Counted from the stretch's first letter, positions 44,725 to 53,535 are shown. The stretch is DNA of 64,000 nucleotides from Nocardia arthritidis (GCF_011801145.1 NZ_CP046172.1:4216001-4280000), one strand, 5' to 3'. Translations and numbers: made by a program. Notes: generated from the letters alone by a model not told the origin.

Positions 44725-46152
44725 TTACGCGCGAGCCGGTTTCACGCTGCGGAAGGTCAGCGCGACGAGGAAGGCCAGCGCCGCGATGCCGACCGCACCG
44801 GCGAAGGCCGCCGTGACGCCGCTGACGAGCACATGCTCGGGTGATCCCGTCGCATCCTTGGCCGCGGTGCCGAATACCGTGACCAGGATGGCCAATCCGA
44901 GTGCGGCGCCGGTCTGCTGCAGGGTTTGCAGCGCACCGCCCGCCGCGCCGGCGTCGGCGCTCGGCACGCTGGACATGATGATCACGTTCAGCGGCGAAAA
45001 GGCAAGGCCGATACCGCATCCCAGCAGCAGTGTGGCGACGAACAGCATCGGGAAGTACGCGCTGTCGGTCGAGAGCTGGGTCAGCAGCGCCAATCCGGCG
45101 CCCATCGATACCGTTCCGGTCAGCGTGAGCGGCTTGGGCCCGAGGCGGGGCAGCAGCCGCGGGACGAGCCGGATCATGGTGAACATCATCACCGCGGTCG
45201 GCAGGAAGGCGAAACCGGTTGTCAGCGGGCTCATTCCGCGCACCTCCTGGAGGTACCGGGTGAGGAAGAAGAACATCGACATGCCCGCCATCGGCCCGAG
45301 GAACATATTGGCGTACGCGGCGGCGCGATTGCGCTCGACGAACAGGCGCAGCGGCAGCAGCGGTTCGGCCGTGCGCATTTCGATGGTCAGGAAGGCGGCG
45401 AGCAGTCCGGCGCCGACGGCCAGCGAGAGCACGGTGGTGGTGGCCGACCAGCCATCGGATGCCGCGCTGATGAAGCCGTACACCAGCGTCGCGATGCTGC
45501 CGGTCGCGGTGAACGCGCCGGGCAGATCGAGGTGGGCGGGCCTGCGCTCGGAATCGGGCAGGTAGCGCAGCGCGAGCACGCCGACCGCCGCGCCGAACGG
45601 CACGTTGATGAACAGCGCGGACCGCCAGCTCAGCCACTGGGTGAGCAGACCGCCGATGATCAGGCCGATCGCGAAGCCCGCGCTGGACATGCCGGAGAAC
45701 AGGGCGAGCACCCGGACCCTGGCCTTCGGCTCGGTGAAGGTGGTGGTGAGCAGCGCGAGGGTGCTCGGGCCCGCCATCGCGCCGCCGATGCCCTGGACGA
45801 CGCGGGCGGCGATCAGCCAGGTCGCGGACGGCGCGAGCCCGCCCGCCAACGAGGCGAGGGTGAACAGGGTGGTGCCGACGACGAACAGGTTGCGCCGACC
45901 GAACAGATCGCCCGCGCGGCCGCCGAGCAGCAGCAGACCGCCGAAGGTCAGGGTGTACGCGTTCATCACCCAGGACAGGCCGGTGGCGCTGAAGTGCAGG
46001 TCGGTGCGGATGCGCGGCAGCGCGACATTCATCACGGTGATGTCGAGGACGATCATCAATTGGCAGGTCAGCAGGGTGGCCAGCACGACGCCATGCCGCA
46101 GTGGGCGGGCGAGGGCCGGACGGATGTCCGCGGCAATGGTGTTGGTAGACAA
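44725..46152 (-). CDS. MFS drug exporter, DHA2 family
   Basis: 475 residues from TTG 46152, chosen because GGAGCG lies four bases upstream; 14 helices. Motifs: LDITVMNVALPRI, GRAGDLFGRRNLFV and FSGMSSAGFAIGLIIGG. It is divergent from the TetR gene at 46277 with three copies of an operator-like sequence in the 124-base gap, including one immediately before its start. It is therefore a drug- or metabolite-efflux pump released by a TetR ligand. Confidence 0.92.
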   Translation of the reverse strand: MSTNTIAADIRPALARPLRHGVVLATLLTCQLMIVLDITVMNVALPRIRTDLHFSATGLSWVMNAYTLTFGGLLLLGGRAGDLFGRRNLFVVGTTLFTLASLAGGLAPSATWLIAARVVQGIGGAMAGPSTLALLTTTFTEPKARVRVLALFSGMSSAGFAIGLIIGGLLTQWLSWRSALFINVPFGAAVGVLALRYLPDSERRPAHLDLPGAFTATGSIATLVYGFISAASDGWSATTTVLSLAVGAGLLAAFLTIEMRTAEPLLPLRLFVERNRAAAYANMFLGPMAGMSMFFFLTRYLQEVRGMSPLTTGFAFLPTAVMMFTMIRLVPRLLPRLGPKPLTLTGTVSMGAGLALLTQLSTDSAYFPMLFVATLLLGCGIGLAFSPLNVIIMSSVPSADAGAAGGALQTLQQTGAALGLAILVTVFGTAAKDATGSPEHVLVSGVTAAFAGAVGIAALAFLVALTFRSVKPARA

Positions 46153-46174
46153 GTACGCTCCATGGGATGAACCT

Positions 46175-46261
46175 AAGCGGAGAGTGTCTCCGTTTGGACA
46201 GGAGCTAGCATATGGAGAAGGTCTCCGTTTACGCAAGCCTAAACGGAGAGTTCATCCGTTT
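46175..46261. promoter_or_regulatory. Three operator copies for the TetR gene at 46277
   Basis: Three related 21-base sites: 46175-46195 (core CGGAGA-gtg-TCTCCG), 46210-46230 (GGAGA-agg-TCTCC) and 46241-46261 (AAACGGA-N7-TCCGTTT, perfect). They share AA(G/A)CGGAGAG...TCCGTTT. The first covers the exporter start region and the third ends just before the TetR ribosome site, so both genes should be repressed. Confidence 0.8.
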
Positions 46262-46276
46262 CCAGTGGAGGAATCA

Positions 46277-46864
46277 GTGGACGCACCGTCGACCGCACGG
46301 CCCATGCGCGCCGACGCGCGGCGCAATTACGAGCGGATCGTCGAGGCCGCGCGGGCGGCCTTCGCCGAACACGGTCCGGATGCGCCACTGGATGACATCG
46401 CCCGCCGCGCCGGGGTCGGCGCGGGCACCCTGTACCGGCACTTCCCCAACCGCGACGCGCTCATCGAGGCCGTCTACCGGTCGAGTATCGAGCGGCTCAG
46501 CTCGTACGCGCACGAGCTGGCCGCGACCCATCCGCCGGAGGCGGCTCTGGAGATGTGGCTGCAGCGGCAGGTGCGCTGGGTGCTCGAGGAACGCAGTCTC
46601 GCGGTGACGCTGAAGGCGCTGATCGACCGCGAGTCGGAGACCTTCGAGATGTGCCGTGTCCTGATGAACGACGCGGCGACCGCGATTCTGAAACCCGCGC
46701 AGGCGGCGGGCATGGTGCGCGGCGATATCGAACCGCGCGACCTCCTGCGCTTCGGGCACGGCATCGCCATCGCCTGCGAAACCGCACCCGAGGCGGCGGA
46801 CCGCCTGCTCGCGGTCACCATGGACGGCCTGCGAACAACCGGCGCGCACCCCGCCGACGGGTGA
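46277..46864 (+). CDS. TetR-family repressor of the DHA2 exporter
   Basis: 195 residues from GTG 46277 with GGAGG six bases upstream. HTH: FAEHGPDAPLDDIARRAGVG and GTLYRHFPNRDALIEAVY. It resembles TetR proteins with a TetR_C_SBP-like ligand domain (LLRFGHGIAIACE). It is divergent from the exporter and probably binds the three palindromes between them. It is convergent with the TetR gene at 46958. Confidence 0.9.
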   Translation: MDAPSTARPMRADARRNYERIVEAARAAFAEHGPDAPLDDIARRAGVGAGTLYRHFPNRDALIEAVYRSSIERLSSYAHELAATHPPEAALEMWLQRQVRWVLEERSLAVTLKALIDRESETFEMCRVLMNDAATAILKPAQAAGMVRGDIEPRDLLRFGHGIAIACETAPEAADRLLAVTMDGLRTTGAHPADG

Positions 46865-46957
46865 GCTTGCGCGGGTATTCGCCTGTGCCCCGCTATTTTT
46901 CGCGAGTCATCATGCGGCCGACGGAGCTGCGCAAGCCGCTTGTTTGCTAACCCGAAC

Positions 46958-47560
46958 TTACCCGGCGGCGATGGCCGAGGTGACCTGAGTGATGTAGGCG
47001 CGGAACAGCTTCGGCATATCGACTTGCTCCGGATCGAGCAGCCATTGCAGCTGTAGGCCGTCCATCATCGCGAACACCTGGCGGGCGAGGGCGGCGGTAT
47101 CGGTATCCGGTCGGATGGCGCCGTCGGCGATTCCGTCGTCGAGCGCGCGCACCAGCCAGGTCTCCAGCATGCGGTAGCGGCCGACGACCCATTCGTGCGC
47201 GGGGTGGTCGATGGTCACCGCCTCCCCGGTCACCACCGTGAACAGTCGCACCAGCCCGGGCAGGTGCGCGTTGTATTCGACCAGCTGCACCAGCCGCTCC
47301 AGTGCGGCGACGCCGGACAGTCTGCCGTCGAATTCCATTCGCCGCGCGTCGATTTCGTCGCGGCGCTGGAGCACCGCCGCGAGCAGCTCGGTCTTGCTCG
47401 CGAAGTGGTGCAGCAGGCCGGGTTGGGACAGTCCGCAGTTCGTCGCGATATCCGCCAGGGACGCGCCGCGGAATCCGTTCTCGGCGAACGTCTTCAGCGC
47501 CACATCGAGGATCTGTTCGCGGCGCGCGTCGCCACGCGGTCTGCCGTACCGTCCGGTCAT
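46958..47560 (-). CDS. TetR-family regulator of the 47649 hydrolase
   Basis: 200 residues. HTH: FAENGFRGASLADIATNCGLS and GLLHHFASKTELLAAVL. The C-terminal domain resembles BetI-type TetR proteins (TGEAVTIDHPAHEWV). It is divergent from the alpha/beta hydrolase gene at 47649, with the palindrome ACCGAG-tgagtg-CTCGGT between them. Confidence 0.9.
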   Translation of the reverse strand: MTGRYGRPRGDARREQILDVALKTFAENGFRGASLADIATNCGLSQPGLLHHFASKTELLAAVLQRRDEIDARRMEFDGRLSGVAALERLVQLVEYNAHLPGLVRLFTVVTGEAVTIDHPAHEWVVGRYRMLETWLVRALDDGIADGAIRPDTDTAALARQVFAMMDGLQLQWLLDPEQVDMPKLFRAYITQVTSAIAAG

Positions 47561-47580
47561 GGTCTCGAATATATAACATT

Positions 47581-47598
47581 ACCGAGTGAGTGCTCGGT
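47581..47598. promoter_or_regulatory. TetR operator in the 46958/47649 gap
   Basis: Perfect inverted repeat ACCGAG-N6-CTCGGT, next to an AT-rich stretch (ATATAACATT, 47571-47580) that is a likely -10 region. Position and sequence fit a TetR operator for both divergent genes. Confidence 0.75.
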
Positions 47599-47648
47599 TA
47601 CGATGCCGGTTGTCGGCACACTCGTGTCGTCGCAATCGAGGAGGATTG

Positions 47649-48494
47649 ATGAGTTACGCCACCGGGAACACCGCCGAAATCGTGCCGTTCGACCTGCGTG
47701 GGGGCGCGGGGCGGCTGTCGGCGTGGCGTTCGGCGCCGCCGGACGGTGTCGAGGTGCGCGGCACCGCTCTGCTCGTTCCGGGCTTCACCGGTTCCAAGGA
47801 GGATTTCGAGGCCATGCTGTCGCGCTTGGCGCGGGCCGGATTCCACTGTGTCGCTTACGATCAGCGCGGCCAGTGGGAGTCGGACGGTTCGGACGATCCG
47901 GCCGACTACACGCTGCGCGATTTCGCGGGCGATCTGTTGGGCGTCGCCGAGCGGATCGGTGCGCCGGTGCACCTGGTGGGCCACTCCTTCGGCGGTTACG
48001 TCTCCCGCGCCGCGGTGCTCGCGGATCCGGGCCGCTTCCGCAGCCTGACCCTGCTCGCCTCGGGGCCCACCTCGGTGCGCGATATCGCCTTCCCGCCACC
48101 GCGATCGGTCGCGCAGATGGTGGAAGCCGGTGGGCAGCAGTCGATCTGGGAGCAGATGAGTTCCGCGATGAGCGCGCTCCCCGACGCGAAACGAGATTTC
48201 CTGCACCGGCGGATCATGGCGACCAAGAAGGCGAACCTCGTCGGCATCCTGCACACCATGGAGACCGTCGACGACGATATCGCCGGTCTGCGGGCCGCGG
48301 CGGTACCGATCCTCATCGCCTACGGCGACACCGGCGATCTGTGGGAGCCCGCCGTGCACGAGCGTTACGCCGATGACCTCGGTGCGCGGCGCGTCGTCTA
48401 CCCCGGCGTCGGCCATCTGCCGAACGAGGAACGGCCCGAACAGGTTTGCGCCGACCTCACCGCGTTCTGGGCCGAGGTCGACTCCCGGCGGTAG
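47649..48494 (+). CDS. Alpha/beta hydrolase
   Basis: 281 residues; GAGGA before ATG 47649. The nucleophile elbow is GHSFGG, the oxyanion loop VPGFTGSKEDF, and the His is in GVGHLPNEERPE. It is like the esterase/epoxide-hydrolase group but without a distinctive cap motif, so the substrate is unknown. It is under probable control of the divergent TetR. The LexA-like gene starts 42 bases downstream in the same direction and may be co-transcribed. Confidence 0.88.
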   Translation: MSYATGNTAEIVPFDLRGGAGRLSAWRSAPPDGVEVRGTALLVPGFTGSKEDFEAMLSRLARAGFHCVAYDQRGQWESDGSDDPADYTLRDFAGDLLGVAERIGAPVHLVGHSFGGYVSRAAVLADPGRFRSLTLLASGPTSVRDIAFPPPRSVAQMVEAGGQQSIWEQMSSAMSALPDAKRDFLHRRIMATKKANLVGILHTMETVDDDIAGLRAAAVPILIAYGDTGDLWEPAVHERYADDLGARRVVYPGVGHLPNEERPEQVCADLTAFWAEVDSRR

Positions 48495-48535
48495 CCTGCG
48501 CCGATCCGGGAGTCACTGCCTCTAACATCTCCGGG

Positions 48536-49195
48536 GTGACCGGATACGACCTCGACGCGTTCGAGCACCTCGACACCTCGCTGCTGCCGCCGCGCCAGCA
48601 GCGGATCCTCGCCACCATTCGGGATTGGGTGGTCCGGTACGGGTACCCGCCCAGCACCAGGGAACTGGGCGACGCCGTCGGGCTGCGCTCGACCTCGTCG
48701 GTGTCGAAACATCTGAACAGCCTGGAGGAGAAGGGCTTTCTGCGGCGCAGCGGTTCGGTGTCGCGGCCGATCGATGTGCGGATGTTCCTGCGGGCGGCCG
48801 AGCCGCGCACGCAGGACACGGATTCGGTCCCGGTGCCCGTCGTCGGCGATATCGCGGCGGGCACCCCGATCCTGGCCGAGGAGCACACCGACGACGTCCT
48901 CACCCTCTCGCGCCAACTCGTCGGCCGCGGAACGGTTTTCGGGCTGCGGGTGCGCGGCGACTCGATGATCGACGCGGCCATCTGCGACGGCGATATCGTG
49001 GTCGTCCGCAAACAGCACGAGGCGCATTCGGGGGAGATCGTCGCCGCCATGATCGACGGGGAGGCGACCGTCAAGGTGTACCGGCGGCGCAACGGGCACG
49101 TCTACCTGGAGCCACGCAATCCGGCGTACGAGGTGATCGACGGTGATGCGGCGGTCGTGCTCGGCAAGGTCGTCTCGGTGATGCGCCGGGTCTGA
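48536..49195 (+). CDS. LexA-like repressor (divergent paralogue)
   Basis: 219 residues from GTG 48536. LexA HTH: YPPSTRELGDAVGLRSTSSV. Cleavage bond Ala108-Gly109 (DIAAGTP); catalytic Ser143 (GDSM) and Lys180 (TVKVY) are intact, so RecA-induced self-cleavage is possible. Compared with the usual actinobacterial LexA, the recognition helix is changed (VSKHLNSLEEKGFL instead of VAHQLRTLERKGYL). No TCGAAC-N4-GTTCGA box was seen upstream. It is either the only LexA with altered specificity or a second LexA with its own regulon. Confidence 0.85.
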   Translation: MTGYDLDAFEHLDTSLLPPRQQRILATIRDWVVRYGYPPSTRELGDAVGLRSTSSVSKHLNSLEEKGFLRRSGSVSRPIDVRMFLRAAEPRTQDTDSVPVPVVGDIAAGTPILAEEHTDDVLTLSRQLVGRGTVFGLRVRGDSMIDAAICDGDIVVVRKQHEAHSGEIVAAMIDGEATVKVYRRRNGHVYLEPRNPAYEVIDGDAAVVLGKVVSVMRRV

Positions 49196-49199
49196 TCAT

Positions 49200-49961
49200 T
49201 CAGAGGCGGTTCACGGCCTTGATGATCGCCGAGTGCATCCCGTCGGCCACCGGATGCGTCGCGGAGATCTCGATGTCGCCGAATCCGGCCGCCGCCAAGT
49301 GGTTTCGATACTCGCCGAACGACAGCGCCCCCGCGATACAGCCGACGTAGTCGCCGCGCTCACCGCGCTGGGCGGGGGTCAGGGCGTCGTCGGCGACCAC
49401 ATCGGCGATCCCGATGCGACCGCCAGGCACCAGCACCCTTGCCATTTCGGCGAATACCGCCGGTTTGTCGGTCGACAGGTTGATGACGCAGTTGGAGATC
49501 ACCACATCGATGCTGTTGTCGGGCAACGGGATCGCCTCGATCGTGCCCTTCAGGAACTCGACGTTCGTGACACCGGCCTTCGCCGCGTTATCCCGGGCCA
49601 GCGCCAGCATCTCATCGGTCATATCGACGCCGAATGCCTTGCCGCTCGGCCCGACCCGGCGCGCCGACAGCAGCACGTCGATGCCGCCGCCGGATCCGAG
49701 ATCGAGTACGGATTCGCCCGCGCGCAACTCGGCGACCGCGGTCGGGTTGCCGCAGCCCAGTGATGCGGCGACGGCCCGAATCGGCAAGACATCGCGGTCG
49801 GTGGCCCCGTACAGGCTCGCGCCGAATTGCTCGTCGATCTCGACCCCACAGCCGCTGCCGCCGCAACAATCCGTCGCGGTACCGCCATCCGCGACCGCCA
49901 CGGCGGCGGCCGCGTAGCGCTCACGCACGGTTTCCCGCAGCTCGTTACCCTGCTCCGACAT
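49200..49961 (-). CDS. arsM: Arsenite methyltransferase
   Basis: 253 residues; ATG 49961, AGGAG nine bases upstream. The SAM motif is LDLGSGGGID (86-95). The three conserved arsenic-binding cysteines are Cys70 (LGCGNPT), Cys158 (SNCVINL) and Cys208 (VGCIAGALS). Methylates As(III) to volatile or less toxic species. It is divergent from arsR, and no arsB, acr3 or arsC gene is nearby, so detoxification here rests on methylation or on genes elsewhere. Confidence 0.95.
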   Translation of the reverse strand: MSEQGNELRETVRERYAAAAVAVADGGTATDCCGGSGCGVEIDEQFGASLYGATDRDVLPIRAVAASLGCGNPTAVAELRAGESVLDLGSGGGIDVLLSARRVGPSGKAFGVDMTDEMLALARDNAAKAGVTNVEFLKGTIEAIPLPDNSIDVVISNCVINLSTDKPAVFAEMARVLVPGGRIGIADVVADDALTPAQRGERGDYVGCIAGALSFGEYRNHLAAAGFGDIEISATHPVADGMHSAIIKAVNRL

Positions 49962-49985
49962 GAGAACCAACTCCTGACCAGGTTG

Positions 49986-50041
49986 TATTGAAATCTATCG
50001 AAGCAAGTTTGCCGCTCTGATTAGATATCTGTCAATATTGA
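49986..50041. promoter_or_regulatory. arsR/arsM divergent operator region
   Basis: Two 16-base half-sites face each other: TATTGAAATCTATCGA at 49986 and its inverted counterpart ending at 50039 (12/16 identical). The perfect palindrome TCAATATTGA lies at 50032-50041, directly before the arsR start. These resemble ArsR operators (ATTGA...TCAAT). Confidence 0.65.
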
Positions 50042-50044
50042 TGT

Positions 50045-50404
50045 GTGTCGAAACAGGAGCTTCCGCTGATCGCCGCGATGACGGGCTGCTGCACCACGTT
50101 GTCCGCACCGCTGGACGCCGCCGCGGCGGTCGAGTTGGCGAGCGCGTTCAAGGCGCTGGGCGATCCGGTCCGGCTGCGGCTGCTGTCGTTGATCGCCGCC
50201 GCCGGCGGCGAAGAGGTCTGCGTCTGCGAGCTGACCCCGGCCTTCGACCTGTCCCAGCCCACCATCTCCCACCACCTCAAGGTCCTGCGCGAAGCTGGGC
50301 TATTGACCTCGGAACGACGCGGCACCTGGGTTTACTACCGGGTGGTTCCCGCTGCGCTGCAACGACTTTCCGATATCCTCGCGCCGACCGCAGCACCCGT
50401 GTAG
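50045..50404 (+). CDS. arsR: ArsR-family metalloregulator
   Basis: 119 residues from GTG 50045. The winged helix contains LSQPTISHHLKVLREAGLL. The metal site is Cys59-Val-Cys61 (EVCVCEL) and a second pair Cys15-Cys16 near the N-terminus, fitting arsenite sensing by cysteines. It is divergent from arsM over a palindromic operator, so derepression by arsenic is expected. Confidence 0.93.
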   Translation: MSKQELPLIAAMTGCCTTLSAPLDAAAAVELASAFKALGDPVRLRLLSLIAAAGGEEVCVCELTPAFDLSQPTISHHLKVLREAGLLTSERRGTWVYYRVVPAALQRLSDILAPTAAPV

Positions 50405-50414
50405 GCCCCGCGGG

Positions 50415-51530
50415 TCAGTGCCTGGTGAACATCTCGACGAAGCTGTGCGGCGCGGCGGCGCCGAACATGAACTCGAAGACCTCGGCGCCGTCGGCGGCGG
50501 CCGCGGCGGCGCGCGGGAACAGTGCCTGTTCGTATTCGGTCAGCGCGGACTCGACGTCGCCGGGGTGCGCGGCGATGGCCTTGCCGAGTTCGGCGCCGTC
50601 CTGCATGGCCAGGTTGGCTCCTTCGCCGTTCGGGGGTGCGAGGTGGGCAGCGTCGCCGATCAATGTCACTCCCGGCACTCGGTCCCAGCGGTGTTCGATC
50701 GGCAGCGTGTTGAGTGGGCGCAGGACCGGTGCGGTGTCGCTTTCGGTGATGAGCGCGGTGAGTTCCGGTGCCCAGCCGTCGAATTCGCCCGCGATGCGCG
50801 CGGCGGCCGCGGCCGGGTCAGTGAAATCGATTTCGGCGAACCAGCTTTGGGATTTGGATAGTGCCACATAGGTGTGCAGGGTCTCGCCGCGCTCACGGTG
50901 GGCCTGAATGCCCTTGCCCGGCTCGGGCGCGATGAGTGCCCCGCCGCCAACGGCTTTCGCGGCGGCCGGATGACGGGTGTCGGCGTCGAACAGATAGGTC
51001 TCGACGAATGACATGCCGGTGTACTCGGGGGTGGCGGCAGACAGCAGCGGCCGAACCCGCGACCACGCGCCGTCGGCGCCGACCAGCAGATCCGTGACCG
51101 CGGTGCCGCCGTCGGCGAAGCTCACCTCGTGGCGGCCGTCGCCGATGGCGCGGGCGCCGCTGACCTTGTGGCCCCACCGGACGGTGCCGGGCGGCAGCGA
51201 ATCGAGCAGCAGCCGTCGCAGTTCGCCGCGCTGCGCCTCGGGGCGTCCGCCCGTACCGTCGTCGGGTTCGTCGAGCAGAACGGTTCCGTCCCGATCGAGG
51301 ATCCGCAGCGCCTGACGTCCTTCCAGGATGAGGCCGCGGAACTCGTCCAGCAGACCGGCCGCCGCCAGCGCAGGCTGCCCGTTGTAGTCGTGGATGTCGA
51401 GCATTCCGCCCTGCGTGCGTGCGGTCGGGGAGTCCTCCGCCTCGTAGACCGTGGCCGGTATGCCGTTGACGTGCAGGACGCGGGCCAGCGTCAGGCCGCC
51501 GAGCCCGGCGCCGATGATCGTGATCTTCAT
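50415..51530 (-). CDS. FAD-dependent monooxygenase, TetX-like
   Basis: 371 residues. FAD-binding GAGLGGLTLA at 8-17, GGMLDIHDYNGQPAL (a hallmark of TetX-type flavoproteins), RGELRRLLLDSL, and GDAAHLAPPNGEGANLAMQD for the second FAD motif. Homologues include tetracycline destructases, but many actinobacterial members act on other polycyclic or aromatic compounds. It is divergent from a TetR gene, which suggests an inducible detoxification or tailoring role. Resistance itself is not established. Confidence 0.87.
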   Translation of the reverse strand: MKITIIGAGLGGLTLARVLHVNGIPATVYEAEDSPTARTQGGMLDIHDYNGQPALAAAGLLDEFRGLILEGRQALRILDRDGTVLLDEPDDGTGGRPEAQRGELRRLLLDSLPPGTVRWGHKVSGARAIGDGRHEVSFADGGTAVTDLLVGADGAWSRVRPLLSAATPEYTGMSFVETYLFDADTRHPAAAKAVGGGALIAPEPGKGIQAHRERGETLHTYVALSKSQSWFAEIDFTDPAAAAARIAGEFDGWAPELTALITESDTAPVLRPLNTLPIEHRWDRVPGVTLIGDAAHLAPPNGEGANLAMQDGAELGKAIAAHPGDVESALTEYEQALFPRAAAAAADGAEVFEFMFGAAAPHSFVEMFTRH

Positions 51531-51564
51531 GGTGGCTCCTTCGAGGTTCGACCTTCTGGTATGC

Positions 51565-51609
51565 CATTCCAGAACTGGAATGCCGTTCCATGTTGGAGCA
51601 ACGTTCCAG
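51565..51609. promoter_or_regulatory. TetR operators between 51530 and 51628
   Basis: Perfect inverted repeat CATTCCA-gaac-TGGAATG (51565-51582), followed by further half-sites GTTCCA (51585) and GTTCCA (51603) and TGGAG (51594). Clustered half-sites between divergent genes are typical of TetR control. Confidence 0.78.
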
Positions 51610-51627
51610 ATGTGTCAAGATGGCGGC

Positions 51628-52314
51628 ATGGCAACGCGGACACGTCGGGCAGCGGCGCTTTCCCGGGAGACCATCGTCGAAGCCGCCGTCGAACTGCTCG
51701 ACGCCACCGGCGCGGGCGGGCTCACCTTCCGGACATTGACCGAACGCCTCGCCACCGGACCCGGGGCGATCTACTGGCATGTGGCGAACAAGGACGAACT
51801 GCTCGCCGCCGCCACCGACACCGTCGTCGCCGCCGCGCTGGCCATCGCGCCCGCCGAATCTCCCGGCACGGCGCGGGACGAGATCCGCGCCATCGCGCTC
51901 GGCCTGTTCGACGCCATCGACGAACATCCTTGGCTCGGAACGCAACTCGCCATGCAGCTGGCCCGCAGCCCATGGGGTTCGATGACCCGGCGGATCTACG
52001 AGAGCATCGGTCGCCGGGTCCGCGCGCTCGGCGTGCCCGAGGGCAGTTGGTTCACGGCCACCTCGGCGCTGGTGAACTACATCCTCGGCGCGGCGGGCCA
52101 GAACGCCGAGAACTCCCGCGTCGGCGAACAGCATCCGGACCGCGGCGAATTCCTCGGCGACGCGGCGGCGGCATGGGAAGAACTCGACCCCGACGACTAC
52201 CCGTTCCTCCGGTCCATTGCCGATCAACTCCGCGGACACGACGACCGCGAGCAATTCCTCGCGGGCATCGATTTCCTGCTCGCCGGTGTCATCGCGGCGC
52301 ACCCGTCCACCTGA
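51628..52314 (+). CDS. TetR-family regulator of the TetX-like monooxygenase
   Basis: 228 residues. HTH: LLDATGAGGLTFRTLTERLA and GAIYWHVANKDELLAAA. The HxxNKxEL stretch WHVANKDELL is typical of the TetR_C_1-type repressor group. Divergent from the monooxygenase with the palindromes between. The exporter at 52342 follows in the same direction with a 27-base gap, so the regulator may also drive efflux. Confidence 0.9.
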   Translation: MATRTRRAAALSRETIVEAAVELLDATGAGGLTFRTLTERLATGPGAIYWHVANKDELLAAATDTVVAAALAIAPAESPGTARDEIRAIALGLFDAIDEHPWLGTQLAMQLARSPWGSMTRRIYESIGRRVRALGVPEGSWFTATSALVNYILGAAGQNAENSRVGEQHPDRGEFLGDAAAAWEELDPDDYPFLRSIADQLRGHDDREQFLAGIDFLLAGVIAAHPST

Positions 52315-52341
52315 GCCGCAGTGGCCGGGTAGCGTGCGCCC

Positions 52342-53535
52342 ATGCCGACTCCGCCGGGTGCCCGTCGCCGCCTGCCGACCTGGCTGACGCCGAATCTCCG
52401 GGTGCTGTGCGGGGTCAGCTTCCTCGCCGACACCGCAGGCGAGTTGCTGTATCCGATTCTGCCGATCTTCCTCACCGTCACCCTCGGCGCGCCCGCCGCC
52501 GTGGTCGGCGCGGTCGAAGGCGCGGCCGAGGCGGCCGCCGCGCTGACCAAGATCGCCGCGGGCCGCCTCGGGGACCGCTACCGCAAGCGGCCGTTGATCG
52601 CGCTCGGATACGCGCTCGCCGCGCTCGGCAAGGTCATCGTCGCCGCGGCGTTCGCCTGGCCGCTCGTGCTCGCCGGGCGCTGTGTGGACCGGCTCGGCAA
52701 GGGCGTGCGCGGGGCACCCCGCGATGCCCTGCTGATGGTCGGCGCCGATCCCGCGGTCAAGGGCCGCATATTCGGGGTCCACCGCACCATGGACACGCTC
52801 GGTGCGGTTGTCGGACCCGCGCTCGGGCTCGCGCTCTACGAACTACTCGACCACCGCATGCGGCCGCTGCTCGTGCTCGCCGTCGTCCCCGCGCTGGCCG
52901 CCGTCGCGCTGGTCGCCGCGGTCCGCGAAAACTCCTCCGGCGCAACGAATCGCACAGTCGATGAGCCGGATGATCCGTCGTCCCAACGGTTCTCGACGCG
53001 ATTGAAGACGCTCATCGCCGTGCTGACGGTCTTCTCCCTGGTGAACTTCCCCGACTCGCTGCTCCTGTTGCGCGCGCACCAACTCGGGCTTTCGGTGGCC
53101 GGGGTCATCGGCGCCTACATCGCCTACAACGCCGCATACGCGCTGCTGTCCTACCCGGCCGGCGCGGTATCGGACATGCTGCCGCGGCAATTCGTCTTCG
53201 CGGCCGGGTTGGCGTGCTTCGCGGTGGGCTATCTCGGCCTCGGGTTCGCGACCTCGCCGGGATGGGTCTTCGTCGTCCTGCCGATCTACGGCGGATTCGC
53301 CGCGGCCACCGACGGGGTCGGCAAGGCCTGGATCGCCGATATCGCGCCTGCCGCAAGGCAATCCACCGCCCAAGGCATCTATCAAGGACTCACAGGCGGC
53401 GCCATCCTCGCCGCCGGACTGTGGGCCGGACTCGCCTGGTATGCCGACGGCCGCATCCCCCTGCTGATCTCCGGGGCCACCGCACTCGCACTGGCGGTGG
53501 CGCTCGTCCTGGCCGGAGAACGTCTGCATCGGTAA
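52342..53535 (+). CDS. MFS transporter
   Basis: 397 residues, 11-12 helices. Motif A: GRLGDRYRKRPLIALG; DRLGKGVRGAPRDALL is a conserved cytoplasmic loop of a subgroup of small MFS exporters. TAQGIYQGLTGGAIL in the second half. The substrate is unknown. It is probably co-transcribed with the TetR gene 27 bases upstream, which would link it to the TetX-like enzyme. Confidence 0.87.
   Translation: MPTPPGARRRLPTWLTPNLRVLCGVSFLADTAGELLYPILPIFLTVTLGAPAAVVGAVEGAAEAAAALTKIAAGRLGDRYRKRPLIALGYALAALGKVIVAAAFAWPLVLAGRCVDRLGKGVRGAPRDALLMVGADPAVKGRIFGVHRTMDTLGAVVGPALGLALYELLDHRMRPLLVLAVVPALAAVALVAAVRENSSGATNRTVDEPDDPSSQRFSTRLKTLIAVLTVFSLVNFPDSLLLLRAHQLGLSVAGVIGAYIAYNAAYALLSYPAGAVSDMLPRQFVFAAGLACFAVGYLGLGFATSPGWVFVVLPIYGGFAAATDGVGKAWIADIAPAARQSTAQGIYQGLTGGAILAAGLWAGLAWYADGRIPLLISGATALALAVALVLAGERLHR

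Noticed and set aside
46865..46936. Inverted repeat GCTTGCGC/GCGCAAGC between two convergent TetR genes
   Set aside because: The arms are 56 bases apart, too distant for a typical terminator; it could be chance.
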